64,000 bases of DNA from Methanococcoides sp. LMO-2 (lineage in GTDB: Archaea > Halobacteriota > Methanosarcinia > Methanosarcinales > Methanosarcinaceae). Below are positions 49,126-61,404 of the stretch, in pieces. Below the pieces are notes generated by a model, which ran no database searches, was not told the origin of the DNA, and was given only the letters and a program-made list of their open reading frames with translations. Made by a program: the position numbers and the translations under genes. Positions within the stretch are counted from its first letter, which is position 1. Each line of letters opens with the position of its first letter. Where the stretch lies: the NCBI RefSeq assembly GCF_038432375.1, contig NZ_JBCAUS010000003.1, positions 186,001 through 250,000 of the forward strand. Reading direction: 5' to 3'.

Positions 49126-51316
49126 ACATGCTCATAAAGTCCTGTGCCTGTGGAAGATCCTTCTTGAGTCCTTTGCGCTCACGGATACCTGAAACTACTT
49201 CAGTGATCATATTGGTTGGGAGTGGTTCAAATCCTGCGAACTCTGTGCTCCACATTGCACGACCCTCTGTTGCAGACCTGATGTCACCGGCAAATCCGAA
49301 CAACTCGGATACTGGTGCCTTGGACTCAATGATGGTTGTGTCACCCTCGGAGGTCATGTTGATGATAATACCACGACGTCCCTGAATCTCCTTTGTAGCT
49401 CCACCCATCTGTTCCTGTGGGGTCTGGATGAATACCTTCTGGTATGGCTCGAAGAGTGTATCTTCTGCCATGAGCATTGCTGCCTGGATTGCCTGCCTTG
49501 ATGCAGGAATTACCTGTGCAGGACCTCTGTGGACAGCATCCTCGTGGAGCTTTGCGTCCATGAGCTTGACCTTTACACCCATGCATGGTTCCTTTGAAAG
49601 TGGACCGCCTTTCATAACTTCGACGAATCCTTCAAGTACAAGCTCCATTGTTTCGTTCAGGTGCTGGATACCTTTGGTCATGTCAAAGTAAGCGTTGCTC
49701 TCAAAGATGTCAGCAATCCTCTTTGCTTCTTCTTTGTCCATACCTGCTGCAATGAGCTTCTCCCTTCTTTCAAGTTCAGGCATTCTCATGGAGATCTCGC
49801 CTCCACGGATAAGCTCACGTACTTCAGGCTCAAGTGGTTCGACAACAACATAGAATCTGTTGTGTCTGTTAGGGGATTTACCCTCAACAGGACCTGCTAC
49901 ACCTGTAATAGTTTCACGGTATACCACAATAGGTGGTGTTGTTGTGATCTCTACACCCTTGTCACGCTCGATCCTGTGAGCAATGACCTCAAGGTGAAGT
50001 TCACCCATACCTGCCATGAGGTGTTCACCGGTCTCTTCGTCCAGTGTGATCTTAAGTGTTGGGTCTTCCTTTGCGACCTGACGCAGAACCTCAACGAGCT
50101 TTGGAAGATCTTTCATGTGTTTTGCTTCCACAGCTACGGTCACTACAGGTTCACTTGCGTGTCTGATACTCTCAAATGGAGACATGCCTTCAAGAGAAGT
50201 TACAGTAGAACCTACAATAGCATCTCTGAGACCTGTTACTGCAGCAATGTTACCTGCAGGGATCTCGTCCACTTCAAGTCTCTCAGGGCCCATGAAAACA
50301 CCGACCTGCTGGATCCTGTTCTGCTTTGCTGCACCTGTTACGTAAACTTCCATTCCACGTGAAAGTGAACCACTGAAAAGCCTGCCTGTTGCAACTTCTC
50401 CTGCGTGTGGGTCCATGGAAATATCAGTAACCATGAATGCAAGATCGCCCTTTGCATCAGCATCAGCCATCTGCTTTCCAATACCGGTCTCAAGATCGCC
50501 GTGCCAGATGACACCGACCCTGTCTTCCTGAGCATCGATAGGACTTGGAAGGAACCTGATGACCATGTCGTTGACAGCTTCGTGGAGCGGACATTTCTCT
50601 GCAAGTGCTTTCATATCTTCAGCACGGCAGAAGTCATATACCTCACCAAAACTGACACCGGTCTTCTGCATCATAGGAACACTGATAGCCCAGTTGTAAA
50701 GAGCTGAACCGAATGCTACTGTACCTTCTGCAGCATTGACCTTCCAGCCTTCGTTGTAGCGCTCTTCGTTCATGCCTTTGATAAGCTTGTTGACGTGGTC
50801 AATGAGCTTACCGAGCCTGATCTGCATTTCCTGTGCATCTACCTGTAACTCGTTGATAAGACGGTCGACCTTGTTAATGAAAAGTACTGGCCTTACGTGC
50901 TCTTTAAGTGCCTGTCTCAGAACGGTCTCGGTCTGAGGCATGGTACCTTCCACAGCATCAATAACTACGACAGCACCATCTACTGCACGCATTGCACGTG
51001 TAACGTCACCACCAAAGTCAACGTGACCTGGTGTATCAATAAGGTTGATAAGGTATTCCTCGTCCTCGAACTCGTGAACCATTGATACGTTCGCGGAGTC
51101 GATTGTGATACCTCTTTCCTGTTCCTCTTCATCAGAGTCCATGAACAACTGGCGACCTGCAAGATCCTTGGAGATCATTCCAGCACCTGCAAGAAGGTTG
51201 TCTGAAAGTGTGGTCTTTCCGTGATCGATGTGAGCGATGATTGCGATGTTCCTTACCATTACCGGGTTGCTCATCAGCGCTGTTACACGCTCAACCATTT
51301 TTTTCCTTCGTCCCAT
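49124..51316 (-). CDS. fusA: Translation elongation factor 2
   Basis: 730-aa translocase GTPase. [25 protein letters not shown] and NKVDR are the G-motifs. Domain IV holds the diphthamide loop [14 protein letters not shown], where the His is the site modified in archaea and eukaryotes. N-terminus [15 protein letters not shown] is typical. Length normal. Between rps7 and tuf. Confidence 0.98.
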   Translation of the reverse strand: MGRRKKMVERVTALMSNPVMVRNIAIIAHIDHGKTTLSDNLLAGAGMISKDLAGRQLFMDSDEEEQERGITIDSANVSMVHEFEDEEYLINLIDTPGHVDFGGDVTRAMRAVDGAVVVIDAVEGTMPQTETVLRQALKEHVRPVLFINKVDRLINELQVDAQEMQIRLGKLIDHVNKLIKGMNEERYNEGWKVNAAEGTVAFGSALYNWAISVPMMQKTGVSFGEVYDFCRAEDMKALAEKCPLHEAVNDMVIRFLPSPIDAQEDRVGVIWHGDLETGIGKQMADADAKGDLAFMVTDISMDPHAGEVATGRLFSGSLSRGMEVYVTGAAKQNRIQQVGVFMGPERLEVDEIPAGNIAAVTGLRDAIVGSTVTSLEGMSPFESIRHASEPVVTVAVEAKHMKDLPKLVEVLRQVAKEDPTLKITLDEETGEHLMAGMGELHLEVIAHRIERDKGVEITTTPPIVVYRETITGVAGPVEGKSPNRHNRFYVVVEPLEPEVRELIRGGEISMRMPELERREKLIAAGMDKEEAKRIADIFESNAYFDMTKGIQHLNETMELVLEGFVEVMKGGPLSKEPCMGVKVKLMDAKLHEDAVHRGPAQVIPASRQAIQAAMLMAEDTLFEPYQKVFIQTPQEQMGGATKEIQGRRGIIINMTSEGDTTIIESKAPVSELFGFAGDIRSATEGRAMWSTEFAGFEPLPTNMITEVVSGIRERKGLKKDLPQAQDFMSM

Positions 51317-51364
51317 AATAAAACCTACAATTGAATCTTTATGATAAAATAAAGAACAACACGA

Positions 51365-51925
51365 TTAACGTGCTGCCTTTGCGACTCTTTCCTTTCCGTC
51401 CTTTCTGTTAATAGAGAAGCACTTTGCATCACGGTTTGAAGCTGCAATGAGCTCAGATGCAAGGCACTCGGAAGCAGAGCGCTTTGATTTGAATGATGCC
51501 TGGTTTGCACCCATTGTTATGTATCTCAGTGCGTTGTCAACACGCCTCTGTGGTGCGGTATCTACTGCTTTCGGTACGGAGATACCACCGTATTTGAGCC
51601 TGACGACCTCTTCCCTTGGACCTGCATTAGCAATAGCTTCCACAAGTACCTGAACAGGGTTCTTCTGGGTCCTCTTGTTGATGATATCAAAGGACTCGTT
51701 CACAATACGAAGAGCGAGCTGCTTCTTACCGGTGTTCTGCTCATTGCGCATAACGTTGTTGACGAGACGCTCAACAATGCAAAGATCGGATTTGTTGAAC
51801 TGCTGCCTTGCGTGCTTACCTGATGTGTGTGGAATGACAACAGGGTCAAGATTTACATATCTCTGGATACCAGCATCAGCAACCTCTACCTCTGTAAGGT
51901 CCCATTTTCCGAATAACTTGTACAT
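51365..51925 (-). CDS. rps7: 30S ribosomal protein S7
   Basis: 186-aa uS7. Starts at ATG 51925 ([15 protein letters not shown]) after AAGGAG; the frame's extension to 52048 runs into rps12 and is not coding. [21 protein letters not shown] and [18 protein letters not shown] are family features. Four nt after rps12. Confidence 0.97.
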   Translation of the reverse strand: MYKLFGKWDLTEVEVADAGIQRYVNLDPVVIPHTSGKHARQQFNKSDLCIVERLVNNVMRNEQNTGKKQLALRIVNESFDIINKRTQKNPVQVLVEAIANAGPREEVVRLKYGGISVPKAVDTAPQRRVDNALRYITMGANQASFKSKRSASECLASELIAASNRDAKCFSINRKDGKERVAKAAR

Positions 51926-51929
51926 GGAA

Positions 51930-52358
51930 TTATCTCCTTGGCTTTTCCTTTCTTCCAATGACCATTTCCCTAAGGCTGACATTGTTAACTGCAGTGACCT
52001 TGAAGCGCACTCCTGGAATATCACCCATTGCACCACCCATACGGCCACCGATCCTTTCTACGGTCACTTCGTCGTGTTCATCGATGAAGTTGATAGCACC
52101 GTCACCAGGACAGAATGCTGTTGCCTGACGACCGTTCTTGATCAGCTGGATCCTTACACATTTCCTGATAGCAGAGTTTGGCTGTTTTGCTTCCACACCT
52201 ACTTTCTCAAGTACTATTCCACGACCCTGTGGTGCTCCGCTGAGCGGGTCAGATTTTACATCCAGACCTAAGGTACGCCTGCTGTAACCGGTGTCTTTCC
52301 ACCTGGCGTCTTTACGGACCTTTTGAAGTCTGTGAGCTGCATATTTTCCATTTGGCAT
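51930..52358 (-). CDS. rps12: 30S ribosomal protein S12
   Basis: 142-aa uS12 of archaeal length. Decoding-centre motif [16 protein letters not shown] and [14 protein letters not shown] are visible. It begins [17 protein letters not shown], as in related archaea. Between nusA and rps7. Confidence 0.98.
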   Translation of the reverse strand: MPNGKYAAHRLQKVRKDARWKDTGYSRRTLGLDVKSDPLSGAPQGRGIVLEKVGVEAKQPNSAIRKCVRIQLIKNGRQATAFCPGDGAINFIDEHDEVTVERIGGRMGGAMGDIPGVRFKVTAVNNVSLREMVIGRKEKPRR

Positions 52359-52426
52359 ATATTATCCTCCCAATAATGTTCCGTACATAATGAGTTGAAT
52401 TTATTATAATCATATGTGAACGATGT

Positions 52427-52852
52427 TCACTGTAAGATCACATCATCGATATCGTGATGGCGACTAACTACCATTTTTACTTTTTCGATATTACTTCCGT
52501 TGCGTCCGATAGCAAGACCTTTTTCACTTGCAGGCACATCCACGTAGGCGACCTTCTTGCCACCTTTCTCAGATATATTAACGGACTTGACAGACACTGT
52601 ACCGAAAGCATTCTTTATAAATGTAACCGGCTCATCTGCGTATTCGATGAGCTCAATGTGTTTGTCAACGGATTTTTTAACCCGATTTATGTTGTCTCCA
52701 CGTTTTCCAATAGCAGCACCCATGTCACCAGTGTTCACGACATAGATGACTCTGCCATCATCGATAATACAATCCTTAATTGCGGCGTGAGTCACACTTT
52801 CGAATAAGGCAATATACCTTACACATTCTGTTGAAAGCCTGATCTCGCCCAA
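52427..52852 (-). CDS. nusA: NusA-like transcription factor (KH domains)
   Basis: 141-aa archaeal NusA consisting of two KH RNA-binding domains: AAIGKRGDNINRVKKSV and LAIGRNGSNIEKVKMVV are the GxxG loops. No S1 or AR domains, as usual in archaea. Standard place between rpl30e and rps12. Confidence 0.95.
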   Translation of the reverse strand: MGEIRLSTECVRYIALFESVTHAAIKDCIIDDGRVIYVVNTGDMGAAIGKRGDNINRVKKSVDKHIELIEYADEPVTFIKNAFGTVSVKSVNISEKGGKKVAYVDVPASEKGLAIGRNGSNIEKVKMVVSRHHDIDDVILQ

Positions 52853-52870
52853 TTAATACAACTCCTGATC

Positions 52871-53158
52871 TTAAGCCACTGCAAGTATGTCTGATTCTCC
52901 TGCATCCATTATAGCCATTGCTGCAATTGTGAATGGCTTACCACATGCAGGACCAAGATCTACACTTGTTCCACCATAGTTCAGGACCGGCACGCTTGTT
53001 GCTTCGATCTGCTCTCTCACATCTGCAGGACAGTTGGATGCAAGAACTATCATCTTTGCCTCGTTCTTGACAGCTGCATCAATGGTGCGGTTAGCACCGA
53101 TGATAACAGACCCTGTCCTGATAACTTTGATAAGTGCTTTATCAACATTAATATCCAT
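52871..53158 (-). CDS. rpl30e: 50S ribosomal protein L30e
   Basis: 95-aa eL30 RNA-binding protein: [39 protein letters not shown]. Sits between rpoA2 and nusA, the conserved archaeal order. Confidence 0.95.
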   Translation of the reverse strand: MDINVDKALIKVIRTGSVIIGANRTIDAAVKNEAKMIVLASNCPADVREQIEATSVPVLNYGGTSVDLGPACGKPFTIAAMAIMDAGESDILAVA

Positions 53159-53237
53159 TTTACATCAACTCATATATTTGTAAATTTGAGATTTGTATTC
53201 TAATAACTGATTCCTTATATCTACTTTCTGGTTGTGC

Positions 53238-54410
53238 TCATTGCTCCCCAAGGTCTTCAAGAGGATTCCTGGCCACCAGATGAACGTCACCGGTACCAAG
53301 TTTTATTGGCTGGCCAACAATGATGTTCTCAGTGACACCATTAAGTTCATCCACATCACCGCGCATTCCTGCATCAAGCAGGTGGTTCACAGTAACCTCG
53401 AATGCTGCACGGGCAAAGACACTGGCCTTTTCTCCGGAAATACCATGACGACCGATCTGTTTTACTTCACCATCACAGGTCATGATATCTGCCACAAGCA
53501 TGATGTGACGAATATCAACAGTAAGACCCTGCTCACGCAGAGTGTCACTTGCTTCCTTTATGATGGAATTACGAGCAGCTTCGATGCCGAACACCTCATA
53601 GATCTCACCAATGTTGTTGGTGTAGGTTCTTGTGATATCAACACCCTCAACGTTGAGAACTTCCCTGAGCACGGAGCCTTCCGTATAAAGAGTATACTCT
53701 TCGCCATCTTTCCTGATAACTACCCTCTTGATACCTTCAATACCTTTGAGAGTAATAGTGTGGATCTTCTTGGCGAGCTGAAGTAATTCCCTGTATGATG
53801 GCTCATTTGGCTGGACAATGATCTGATTGCTCACAGCACTTGAGATCTTGACAGCAACTCCAAGCTCATCCTCAAGCTTCTCTGCAATAGAATCTACAGA
53901 GATGTCCCTCTGAATGAGCATTTTCTCGTTCAGGTCAACGACAAGGTTCATGTTTGCAAGATCGGTGGTTACATCTGCAAGATGTGCAATGTGAGTTGCT
54001 TCGATCTCCCAGGCAACCTTCCTTGCAAGATCCCTGTCAGTTGCATATCCTTCTTCAAGAGCAACGGTCATCATAGGAGTACTTGGTGTTTTCCTGGCAT
54101 CCACAATCTCGATCAGACGTGGAAGACCAAGCGTAACGTTAATCTCTGCGACACCAGCGTAGTGGAAAGTACGCATGGTCATCTGAGTACCCGGCTCACC
54201 AATGGACTGTGCGGATACAACACCCACAGCCTCACATGGTTCGACACAGGCATAGTTATAGTCTGCCATTACACGCTCGATGATCTCTTCGAGCTCTTTC
54301 TTGGTAACACCGACCTCCATCACATCTTTCTTGAGGGTCGCAAGTGTGGTCATCGGAAGTGGGAGACCACCTATCATGGAATCAATAGTTGCTTCACTGA
54401 TGGACATCAT
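53238..54410 (-). CDS. rpoA2: DNA-directed RNA polymerase subunit A''
   Basis: 390-aa C-terminal part of the largest polymerase subunit, separate as in all archaea. [23 protein letters not shown] (trigger-loop region) and GITREVL-like [20 protein letters not shown] are visible. The start overlaps the rpoA1 stop by 4 bp. Confidence 0.97.
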   Translation of the reverse strand: MMSISEATIDSMIGGLPLPMTTLATLKKDVMEVGVTKKELEEIIERVMADYNYACVEPCEAVGVVSAQSIGEPGTQMTMRTFHYAGVAEINVTLGLPRLIEIVDARKTPSTPMMTVALEEGYATDRDLARKVAWEIEATHIAHLADVTTDLANMNLVVDLNEKMLIQRDISVDSIAEKLEDELGVAVKISSAVSNQIIVQPNEPSYRELLQLAKKIHTITLKGIEGIKRVVIRKDGEEYTLYTEGSVLREVLNVEGVDITRTYTNNIGEIYEVFGIEAARNSIIKEASDTLREQGLTVDIRHIMLVADIMTCDGEVKQIGRHGISGEKASVFARAAFEVTVNHLLDAGMRGDVDELNGVTENIIVGQPIKLGTGDVHLVARNPLEDLGEQ

Positions 54411-57064
54411 GCCACCTCCTTTCCTGTAACAGCCCTGACAACACGATGTATCGCCTCAGGCTTACTGTAATCACTCTTTGTGGAGTCGATACCATCTTCT
54501 CCATACTTGAACTGGACAATGACACCTCTGGTCTCACGAACAGATCCGTCATACTGGACCTCAAGATCCTGAAGTGCGTTCACAAGACGCCTCTGCAGGT
54601 AACCTGACTGTGAAGTACGTACCGCAGTATCCACAAGACCCTCACGACCTCCTATTGCGTGGAAGAAGTACTCGGTCGGGTTCAATCCGCTCTTGTAACT
54701 TGCCTTGACGAAACCGTGCGCATCTGCACCAAGGTCACCCTTGTCAAAGTGAGGCAGTGTCCTGCCGGCATATCCTCTTCTGATACGCTCACCACGAACA
54801 GCCTGCTGTCCGACACAGGCAGCCATCTGGGTCAGGTTCAATATAGAACCACGAGCACCAGACCTTGCCATGATAACCGCAGAGTTCTCAAGACCAAGCT
54901 GGTTATCTGCGATCCTACCAGTGTCATCCCTGGCCTTACCCAGAGTTTGCATGATCCTCATCTCAATTGTTTCTGCAAGGGTCCTACCGGGCAATGGTTC
55001 GAGTTCCTTTGCCTCATATGCCCTGATAAGTGCAGCCACTTCGTCCTCAGCTTCCTTGAGCCTTGCTGCGATCTCGATCTTGGCATCCCTTGGAATATCC
55101 TCATCACTGATACCGAAACTAAGTCCGGTCTTCATGACACCCCTGATGGCAAGTCTTGTGAAGTCATCCACAAACTTGGCACCTGCAGTGGTTCCGAATT
55201 CCTTGACAACCTTATCAAGGATCTTGCCCTTGAAAGCACCAATGGACTGTTCATCGATAGTACCTTTGAGAAGTTCACCATCTTCAATAACAACATAAGC
55301 GTCATGCTCACATTCTCCCTTCTTGCAGGTATCACACTTGTAACATACCTGTGCAGGGAACTCTACGTAAAGTCCCTTAGGAAGGATCTGACTGAAGATC
55401 TGCTTACCGTTCCAGTATGGTTCACCATCTTCAAGGTGTCCTGCAGGTTCCGGCAGCTCACGCAACTCGGACTTACGAAGAAGTTCCAGAGCATCGTTCT
55501 TACTGATGAAGTTCTCATTCCTTGTAAGAAGGAAAAGACCAGAGATGTGATCGTGGATACCACCAATAATAGGACCACCGAAACGTGGGGACAGGATGTT
55601 CTCCTGTACCTGCATGAGGATGCTTGCCTCTGCACGGGACTCCTCTGTCTGAAGAACGTGCATGTTCATCTCATCACCATCAAAATCAGCATTGTATGGA
55701 GGACATACTGCCGGATTGAGCTTGAAGGTCTTGCCAGGAAGTACCTTTATACGGTGTGCCATGATACTCATCTTGTGAAGGGAAGGCTGCCTGTTGAACA
55801 GAACGATATCCCCATCCTGCATTTGCCTTTCAACGACCCATCCGGGTTCAAGTTTCTCCACAAGTTCCTCATAGTTGAGATCTGTTACCCTGATACGGCG
55901 ACCGTCATCACGGATGACATAGTTAGCACCCGGATGGACCATCTTTCCACGACGGACATATTCCTTCATCAACTCAAGGTTCCTTGAGATAACCCTCACA
56001 GGGACAGTCATATGCTTTGCAATTTCAAAAGGTACACCAACCTCATTGATACTGAGGTTAGGGTCCGGGGAAACTACCGTACGTGCAGAGAAATTCACAC
56101 GCTTACCGGATAGACTGCCTCTGAAACGTCCTTCCTTACCCTTAAGACGCTGGGTAAGTGTCTTCAGCGGCCTTCCGGACCTGTGCCTTGCAGGTGGTAC
56201 ACCTGAAACTTCGTTGTCGAAATAAGTTGTAACGTGATATTGCAACAGTTCCCACAGGTCCTCAATGATGAGCTGTGGGGCACCAGCATCCCTGTTCTCC
56301 TGGAAACGCTGGTTGATACGGATGATATCTACAAGCTTGTGCGTCAGGTCATCTTCACTTCTCTGACCGGACTCAAGTGTAATTGAAGGTCTCACTGTCA
56401 CCGGTGGGACCGGAAGTACTGTGAGGATCATCCACTCAGGACGTGCAGTGTCAGGGTTCATTCCCATAACACGGATATCATCATCTGAAACGTTCTCGAA
56501 CCTGTCACGGATCTCAGTAGGAGTCAGCTTGTGACCATCTTCGATGTACTCACTTGGCTTCTCGAACTTGATGTCAAGCTGAGTTTCTCCACAATAAGGA
56601 CAGACCTTTGACTTTCTTGCCTCCTTAAAGACATCATTGATGACATCATCAGGGAGATGGCCCATGTCCTTGTACTTGGACAGCTGTTCGAGGTAGTCTC
56701 TCTTCTTGCCTTCCTCGAGCATCAGAGAGCTGCATTTGCAACATACTGAACGTAAGATCTTACGGATAGTCTTGTTAAAGCCCACGTGGATCACAGGGGC
56801 TACAAGTTCAATGTGACCGAAGTGACCGGGACATTCTCCGGCGCGACTTCCACAACTCTTACATTTGAGACCGGGGTCAATAACACCAAGACGCAGGTCC
56901 ATAAGTCCCATATCGATAGGGTAACCATCGTCATCATAGGTGTCCGCAGTTATGATCGATGTGACACTCATCTTCCTAACTTCACGAGGAGAAATCAAAC
57001 CGAATTTGATCGCACCGATCCTTTTTGGTATTGAGGGTATCATATTATCCATCTTCATCACCAT
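54407..57064 (-). CDS. rpoA1: DNA-directed RNA polymerase subunit A'
   Basis: 885-aa N-terminal part of the largest subunit. Zinc sites [20 protein letters not shown] and CPYCGETQ, catalytic Mg motif [12 protein letters not shown], and bridge-helix region [16 protein letters not shown] are present. The frame starts at 57064 overlapping the rpoB1 stop; ATG 57052 ([13 protein letters not shown]), just after GGTGATG, may be the true start. Confidence 0.97.
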   Translation of the reverse strand: MVMKMDNMIPSIPKRIGAIKFGLISPREVRKMSVTSIITADTYDDDGYPIDMGLMDLRLGVIDPGLKCKSCGSRAGECPGHFGHIELVAPVIHVGFNKTIRKILRSVCCKCSSLMLEEGKKRDYLEQLSKYKDMGHLPDDVINDVFKEARKSKVCPYCGETQLDIKFEKPSEYIEDGHKLTPTEIRDRFENVSDDDIRVMGMNPDTARPEWMILTVLPVPPVTVRPSITLESGQRSEDDLTHKLVDIIRINQRFQENRDAGAPQLIIEDLWELLQYHVTTYFDNEVSGVPPARHRSGRPLKTLTQRLKGKEGRFRGSLSGKRVNFSARTVVSPDPNLSINEVGVPFEIAKHMTVPVRVISRNLELMKEYVRRGKMVHPGANYVIRDDGRRIRVTDLNYEELVEKLEPGWVVERQMQDGDIVLFNRQPSLHKMSIMAHRIKVLPGKTFKLNPAVCPPYNADFDGDEMNMHVLQTEESRAEASILMQVQENILSPRFGGPIIGGIHDHISGLFLLTRNENFISKNDALELLRKSELRELPEPAGHLEDGEPYWNGKQIFSQILPKGLYVEFPAQVCYKCDTCKKGECEHDAYVVIEDGELLKGTIDEQSIGAFKGKILDKVVKEFGTTAGAKFVDDFTRLAIRGVMKTGLSFGISDEDIPRDAKIEIAARLKEAEDEVAALIRAYEAKELEPLPGRTLAETIEMRIMQTLGKARDDTGRIADNQLGLENSAVIMARSGARGSILNLTQMAACVGQQAVRGERIRRGYAGRTLPHFDKGDLGADAHGFVKASYKSGLNPTEYFFHAIGGREGLVDTAVRTSQSGYLQRRLVNALQDLEVQYDGSVRETRGVIVQFKYGEDGIDSTKSDYSKPEAIHRVVRAVTGKEVA

Positions 57065-58878
57065 CAGACTGCATCATCAAGTCTAAGTCTAGGAGCAACT
57101 CCCAGAGATTTGATCTCATCAAGGAGCAACTTGAAAGCATAGCTCATTTCCACCGGGTGAATATCTGTTTCCGCACCACAGTTCGAACAATATCTTATAT
57201 TACGTGTCCGGTCAAAGGTAGCGACCATTCCACAGTGTCCGCAGACAAGCTCGACAACCTTGTCAGATTCATCAAGCAACCTCTCCTTCAGAGTCATTGC
57301 AGCACCGTGACCGATCAGTACATCCCTTTCCATTTCACCAAACCTGAGACCTCCTTCACGGGCACGTCCTTCTGTTGGCTGGCGAGTCAATACCTGTACA
57401 GGACCTCTTGACCTGGCGTGTATCTTTGATGCAACCATGTGATGCAGCTTCTGATAAAGGATAACACCTACGAAAACATCTGCCTGGATCTTCTTTCCTG
57501 TCACACCGTCAGAGAATACCTCCTTACCGGTGTGTGAGAAACCGTGTTTCTTAAGTCCGTCACGGATATCATCCTCAGTCTCACCTGAGAAAGCGGTTGC
57601 GTTGATACGGCGTCCCTCAATGGAACCTACCTTACCACCGATCATCTCAAGAACGTGAGCAACGGTCATACGTGAAGGGATCGCGTGTGGATTAATTACA
57701 AGGTCAGGAACCATTCCGCCTTCTGTGAATGGCATATCCTGATATGGAACTATCAGACCGATAACTCCTTTCTGACCGTGTCTTGATGCGAACTTGTCGC
57801 CTATCTCAGGGATCCTCTGATCCCTTATCTTCACCTTTGCAAGACGGGTACCATTAATGGATTCGGTCAGAATGACAGTGTCCACGATACCTTTCTCGTT
57901 GGAACGCATGGTAATTGCACTTTCCCTGCGCTGCTCAACGGTGATACCGAAATCGGACTGCTCTTCAAGGAACCTTGGAGGACTGGTCTTTCCGATAAGT
58001 ACATCGTTTGGACCTACAATGGTCTCCGGGTTCACAAGACCGTCAATATCGAGGTTTGCATATGCTTCTGCACTGCGGGCACCTCTGAACTCGGAGTCAG
58101 GGATCTCGAACTTGTCTTCCTGTCCACCAGGATAACGGCGTTCTTCTCCCTCGAATGTCCTAAGGAAGTGGCTTCTTCCAAGACCCCTCTGGATGGAGCC
58201 TTTGTTGAAGACCAGTGCATCTTCAATATTGTGTCCTTCGTAGGACATGACAGCAACAACGAAGTTCTGTCCTGCAGGACGGTCATCAAAGTGAATGGAC
58301 TCACAGGTGTGAGTACGTGTAAGTGCTTTCTGCGGATAGTGAAGTACGTGTGCACGTGTGTCCGGCCTGAGCTTGATGTTAGAGGTGGAGACACCAATAC
58401 ACTGCTTGATCATCGCTGCACCCATAGTGTTCCTTGGAGATGCGTTGTGCTCAGGATATGGGACCATTCCGGTACAGATACCAAGCATAAGTGAAGGGTC
58501 GATCTCAAGGTGGGTGTGATTTGGAGTGAGGTCTTCTTCATAAAGACCAATGAAAGCATTCTCCTCTTCCTCAGCATCCAGATATTCAACATATCCCTGT
58601 GCAATAAGTTCAGGGAAAGTAATGTCACCGGAATTCAGTTTTTCGATATGTTCGCCTGTTACCAGAGGAACACCATCCTCAACTACGACCAATGGCCTTC
58701 TTGCACGGCCCATGTCTGAGTTTATGATCACTTCATGAATGTCTTCATAAAGGGTCACGTTGAGCTGGGGTGACAACATACCATTGCGGCGCTGCTCTCT
58801 GATATCCTTTACGAGCTCTACCGGGTTATTATGTGTTCCGATAAGCTCCCCATCAAGGAATACCTTTGCTTCAGTCAT
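57064..58878 (-). CDS. rpoB1: DNA-directed RNA polymerase subunit B'
   Basis: 604-aa C-terminal half of the second largest subunit, split in methanogens. [45 protein letters not shown] and a C-terminal zinc ribbon CGHCGM...CSNCG are visible. Overlaps rpoB2 by 8 bp. Confidence 0.97.
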   Translation of the reverse strand: MTEAKVFLDGELIGTHNNPVELVKDIREQRRNGMLSPQLNVTLYEDIHEVIINSDMGRARRPLVVVEDGVPLVTGEHIEKLNSGDITFPELIAQGYVEYLDAEEEENAFIGLYEEDLTPNHTHLEIDPSLMLGICTGMVPYPEHNASPRNTMGAAMIKQCIGVSTSNIKLRPDTRAHVLHYPQKALTRTHTCESIHFDDRPAGQNFVVAVMSYEGHNIEDALVFNKGSIQRGLGRSHFLRTFEGEERRYPGGQEDKFEIPDSEFRGARSAEAYANLDIDGLVNPETIVGPNDVLIGKTSPPRFLEEQSDFGITVEQRRESAITMRSNEKGIVDTVILTESINGTRLAKVKIRDQRIPEIGDKFASRHGQKGVIGLIVPYQDMPFTEGGMVPDLVINPHAIPSRMTVAHVLEMIGGKVGSIEGRRINATAFSGETEDDIRDGLKKHGFSHTGKEVFSDGVTGKKIQADVFVGVILYQKLHHMVASKIHARSRGPVQVLTRQPTEGRAREGGLRFGEMERDVLIGHGAAMTLKERLLDESDKVVELVCGHCGMVATFDRTRNIRYCSNCGAETDIHPVEMSYAFKLLLDEIKSLGVAPRLRLDDAV

Positions 58879-60475
58879 TCAATAACACCTCCGTTTTATC
58901 ATCACCGATAGGGTCAACGTTCTCATCCATAAGCTCATGATATTCATCCTCTTTAGGAGTCTCAGCCACAGTTTCCTCAGGTGCTATATCAAGTTCTTCT
59001 GCATAGATGACATCGGCAGAATAATCAAGTATCTTTTCAGGTACATACAGTTCAACAGGAGCCACACCGATACCATGCAGGATGTTCTTAATGGAATCCA
59101 CATCTTCTGCACCTGTTGAGAGCTCGACCATCTGGGCAAAGTTCTTCACAAGACCACAGTTAGGACCTTCAGGGGTTTCTGAAGGACAAAGACGACCCCA
59201 CTGTGTTGGGTGCAGGTCACGGGCCTCGAAGTGAGGCTGTGCTCTTGACAATGGAGAGATAACACGTCTTAAGTGTGAAAGGGTTGAAATGTAGTCTGTA
59301 CGGTCAAGCAGCTGTGATACACCACTTCTTCCACCTACCCAGTTACCTGTAGCAAGTGGGTGCTGGAGCCTGTCAGTAAGAACATCTGCACGCACAAGGG
59401 TTGCCACGTTCAGTTCCCTGTTCCTCATGTTAGCTCTCTCAAGCTGGTATTTTACATCACGTGCAAGACGGTTGAAAGCCACCCTGAACAGGTCCTCCAT
59501 CAGGTCACCTGTCAGCTTGAGCCTCTTGTTGGAATAGTGATCCTTATCATCGCCGCTCCTCCTGCCAAGTGCAAGTTCGAAGCATGACTCTGCCATCCTT
59601 CCAAGGAAGTGTGCTTTTGCGATCCTGTCTGCAGGATCATTTCCAAGGTGTGGGAGCAGGTAGCGGTCAATTACGTAATTTGCACGCTTCATCTGGTATT
59701 CCCTTGCCTGGCCTGATGCCACACGGCCACCGATCTTCTCGATAGCATCCTCAATAGTGTGTACCTCAGCTTCCTCAAGGTTCTCGAACATGAACTTCAT
59801 GATCTCCTGATCGGTGGAGACCACCTTCACGACATCCTCATCGGTCTCAATTCCAAGAGCACGGAGCAATGTGATGAAGTTGATACGTCCGGATATGGAT
59901 GGGAAAGATACTTCCAGAAGGGACTTCCTGCCTCTTTCTACAACTACCAGTGCCCTGTAACCTCTCCTCTGGGAGAAGACCTTTGCGACCTCGATAGTAT
60001 CACCATAGCGTTCACCAAACTCTGCAAGGATCTTGTTAGGTGCAAGGTCCTCAAGGGTCATGACAACACGCTCGGTACCATTGACGATGAAATATCCTCC
60101 GGGATCGAGTGGATCCTCACCATGCTGGATCATTTCAGAATCATGAATCCCAACCAGATTACAGATATCCGATTTGATCATTACAGGAAGCTGGCCGATC
60201 TTGGCCTCCCTTGGTTCCTGTTCCTCACCATTCTGTACAACAGACATCTCCAGGAAAAGGGGAGCTGAATAGGAAAGGTTACGTAACCTGCCCTCGTTCG
60301 GATACAATTTTTCAATTGCACCGTCGGCTTCCTTAACTACCGGATTTTCCACCCTTATCCTGCCAAGTTTTACATAGATATCCTCAAGATCGGTCTCGAT
60401 TATACCCTGCTCATCAATGATCTTCTGGAGACCAGATTTGAGAAACTTGTTGTAAGAGTCAATGTGATGCTGCAC
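58871..60475 (-). CDS. rpoB2: DNA-directed RNA polymerase subunit B''
   Basis: 534-aa N-terminal half of the second largest subunit. [46 protein letters not shown] are highly conserved. The only standard start is GTG 60475 ([12 protein letters not shown]), but coding-like sequence continues upstream in frame for about 18 codons ([17 protein letters not shown]) and the GAGGGTG ribosome site lies before that extension. The true start is therefore uncertain. The C-terminal 45 residues are acidic ([20 protein letters not shown]) and may be a lineage-specific tail. Confidence 0.93.
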   Translation of the reverse strand: MQHHIDSYNKFLKSGLQKIIDEQGIIETDLEDIYVKLGRIRVENPVVKEADGAIEKLYPNEGRLRNLSYSAPLFLEMSVVQNGEEQEPREAKIGQLPVMIKSDICNLVGIHDSEMIQHGEDPLDPGGYFIVNGTERVVMTLEDLAPNKILAEFGERYGDTIEVAKVFSQRRGYRALVVVERGRKSLLEVSFPSISGRINFITLLRALGIETDEDVVKVVSTDQEIMKFMFENLEEAEVHTIEDAIEKIGGRVASGQAREYQMKRANYVIDRYLLPHLGNDPADRIAKAHFLGRMAESCFELALGRRSGDDKDHYSNKRLKLTGDLMEDLFRVAFNRLARDVKYQLERANMRNRELNVATLVRADVLTDRLQHPLATGNWVGGRSGVSQLLDRTDYISTLSHLRRVISPLSRAQPHFEARDLHPTQWGRLCPSETPEGPNCGLVKNFAQMVELSTGAEDVDSIKNILHGIGVAPVELYVPEKILDYSADVIYAEELDIAPEETVAETPKEDEYHELMDENVDPIGDDKTEVLLND

Positions 60476-60718
60476 AATCTTGTCCTTTGTGAAATAGGCC
60501 TCTGATAATATGCTTGTATCTAATGCGATGATAGCACCCTCTTTTAGTTAATTGGATATTTTGGAGTAATAAAGCGATTATAATCATATGATACGGCATC
60601 CACCGGAATGGACACAGTACTAACTAGCCCTGCTGCAATGTGATAAAATTTCATAATGCTGCGGCCAAAAAAAGTAGAGAAAGAATAAACGGAATGTCTC
60701 AAATTTGAAACCTCGTAT

Positions 60719-60955
60719 TCACTCTATTACATATCTGTAATACAGTGCTTCGCCTGCAGTCTGACTGTTGCGGGTAATCTTAACAACGTCGCCAGGTGCC
60801 GCATCAATTTCCTGTGCGATAGGATCTGTTACTTTCAATTTCGGCAACTGCTCCCTCTCAACATTAAAATGTTTCAGGACAGTTCTCAGTTCATCCTCAT
60901 CCATGATCTCATGATGAGGGATGAATTCGTGGTCAAGCAGGCTGAACGTGTTCAA
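60719..60955 (-). CDS. rpoH: DNA-directed RNA polymerase subunit H
   Basis: 78-aa RpoH/Rpb5 C-terminal homologue: LLDHEFIPHHEIMDEDEL and LPKLKVTDPIAQEIDAAPGDVVKITR. Starts at TTG 60955, set by a perfect AAGGAGGAG. First gene of the polymerase block, 47 nt after tRNA-Lys. The 240-nt gap to rpoB2 is AT-rich and gene-free. Confidence 0.96.
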   Translation of the reverse strand: MNTFSLLDHEFIPHHEIMDEDELRTVLKHFNVEREQLPKLKVTDPIAQEIDAAPGDVVKITRNSQTAGEALYYRYVIE

Positions 60956-61001
60956 ATTTACTCCTCCTTAAAAACATGCAAGCAAAATCTTCCCGGATTG
61001 C

Positions 61002-61078
<77 letters not shown>

Positions 61079-61384
61079 AGTGTGTTACGTTGTCGGTGCC
61101 ACATATAACATGCCTCACACGACGGGACTACAAGGGAATGATGATATATAAGCGTTTCTACATGTCAGCCTTTGAAACTTATACACAGGACTAAGAGGCA
61201 CTTAACATATAAAAAATATAGTATTGTAAAGACAAACAGAATAAATACAGTTCAATAGGTATATATAATATAATTTATCACTTTTACAAAGTTACAGGTT
61301 TGAATATAGAAGAAAAAATCCCGGACCTTCTTTTGAACATAAAAAACAATCCTCCCCAGAGTTAACTTCTAACTAAAAAGATAT
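61079..61384. other. AT-rich intergenic region between tRNA-Lys and the hydrolase gene
   Basis: Very AT-rich (TATATATAATATAATTTATC near 61260). Contains the tRNA-Lys promoter and the terminated end of the hydrolase transcript. No gene or repeat recognised. Confidence 0.5.
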
Positions 61385-61404
61385 GCAGGACAATTATGTC
61401 CCGC
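61385..61404 (-). terminator. Hairpin overlapping the stop of the homocysteine hydrolase gene
   Basis: On the minus strand: GCGGGACA-TAAT-TGTCCTGC with one G-U pair; the TAA stop (61394-61396) lies in the loop. Then ATATCTTTTTAG. A compact terminator built on the stop codon. Confidence 0.7.

Noticed and set aside
53238-60475. Polymerase subunits in four pieces as possible gene fission or frameshift
   Set aside because: A'/A'' and B'/B'' splits are normal in methanogens; overlaps are short and starts well placed.
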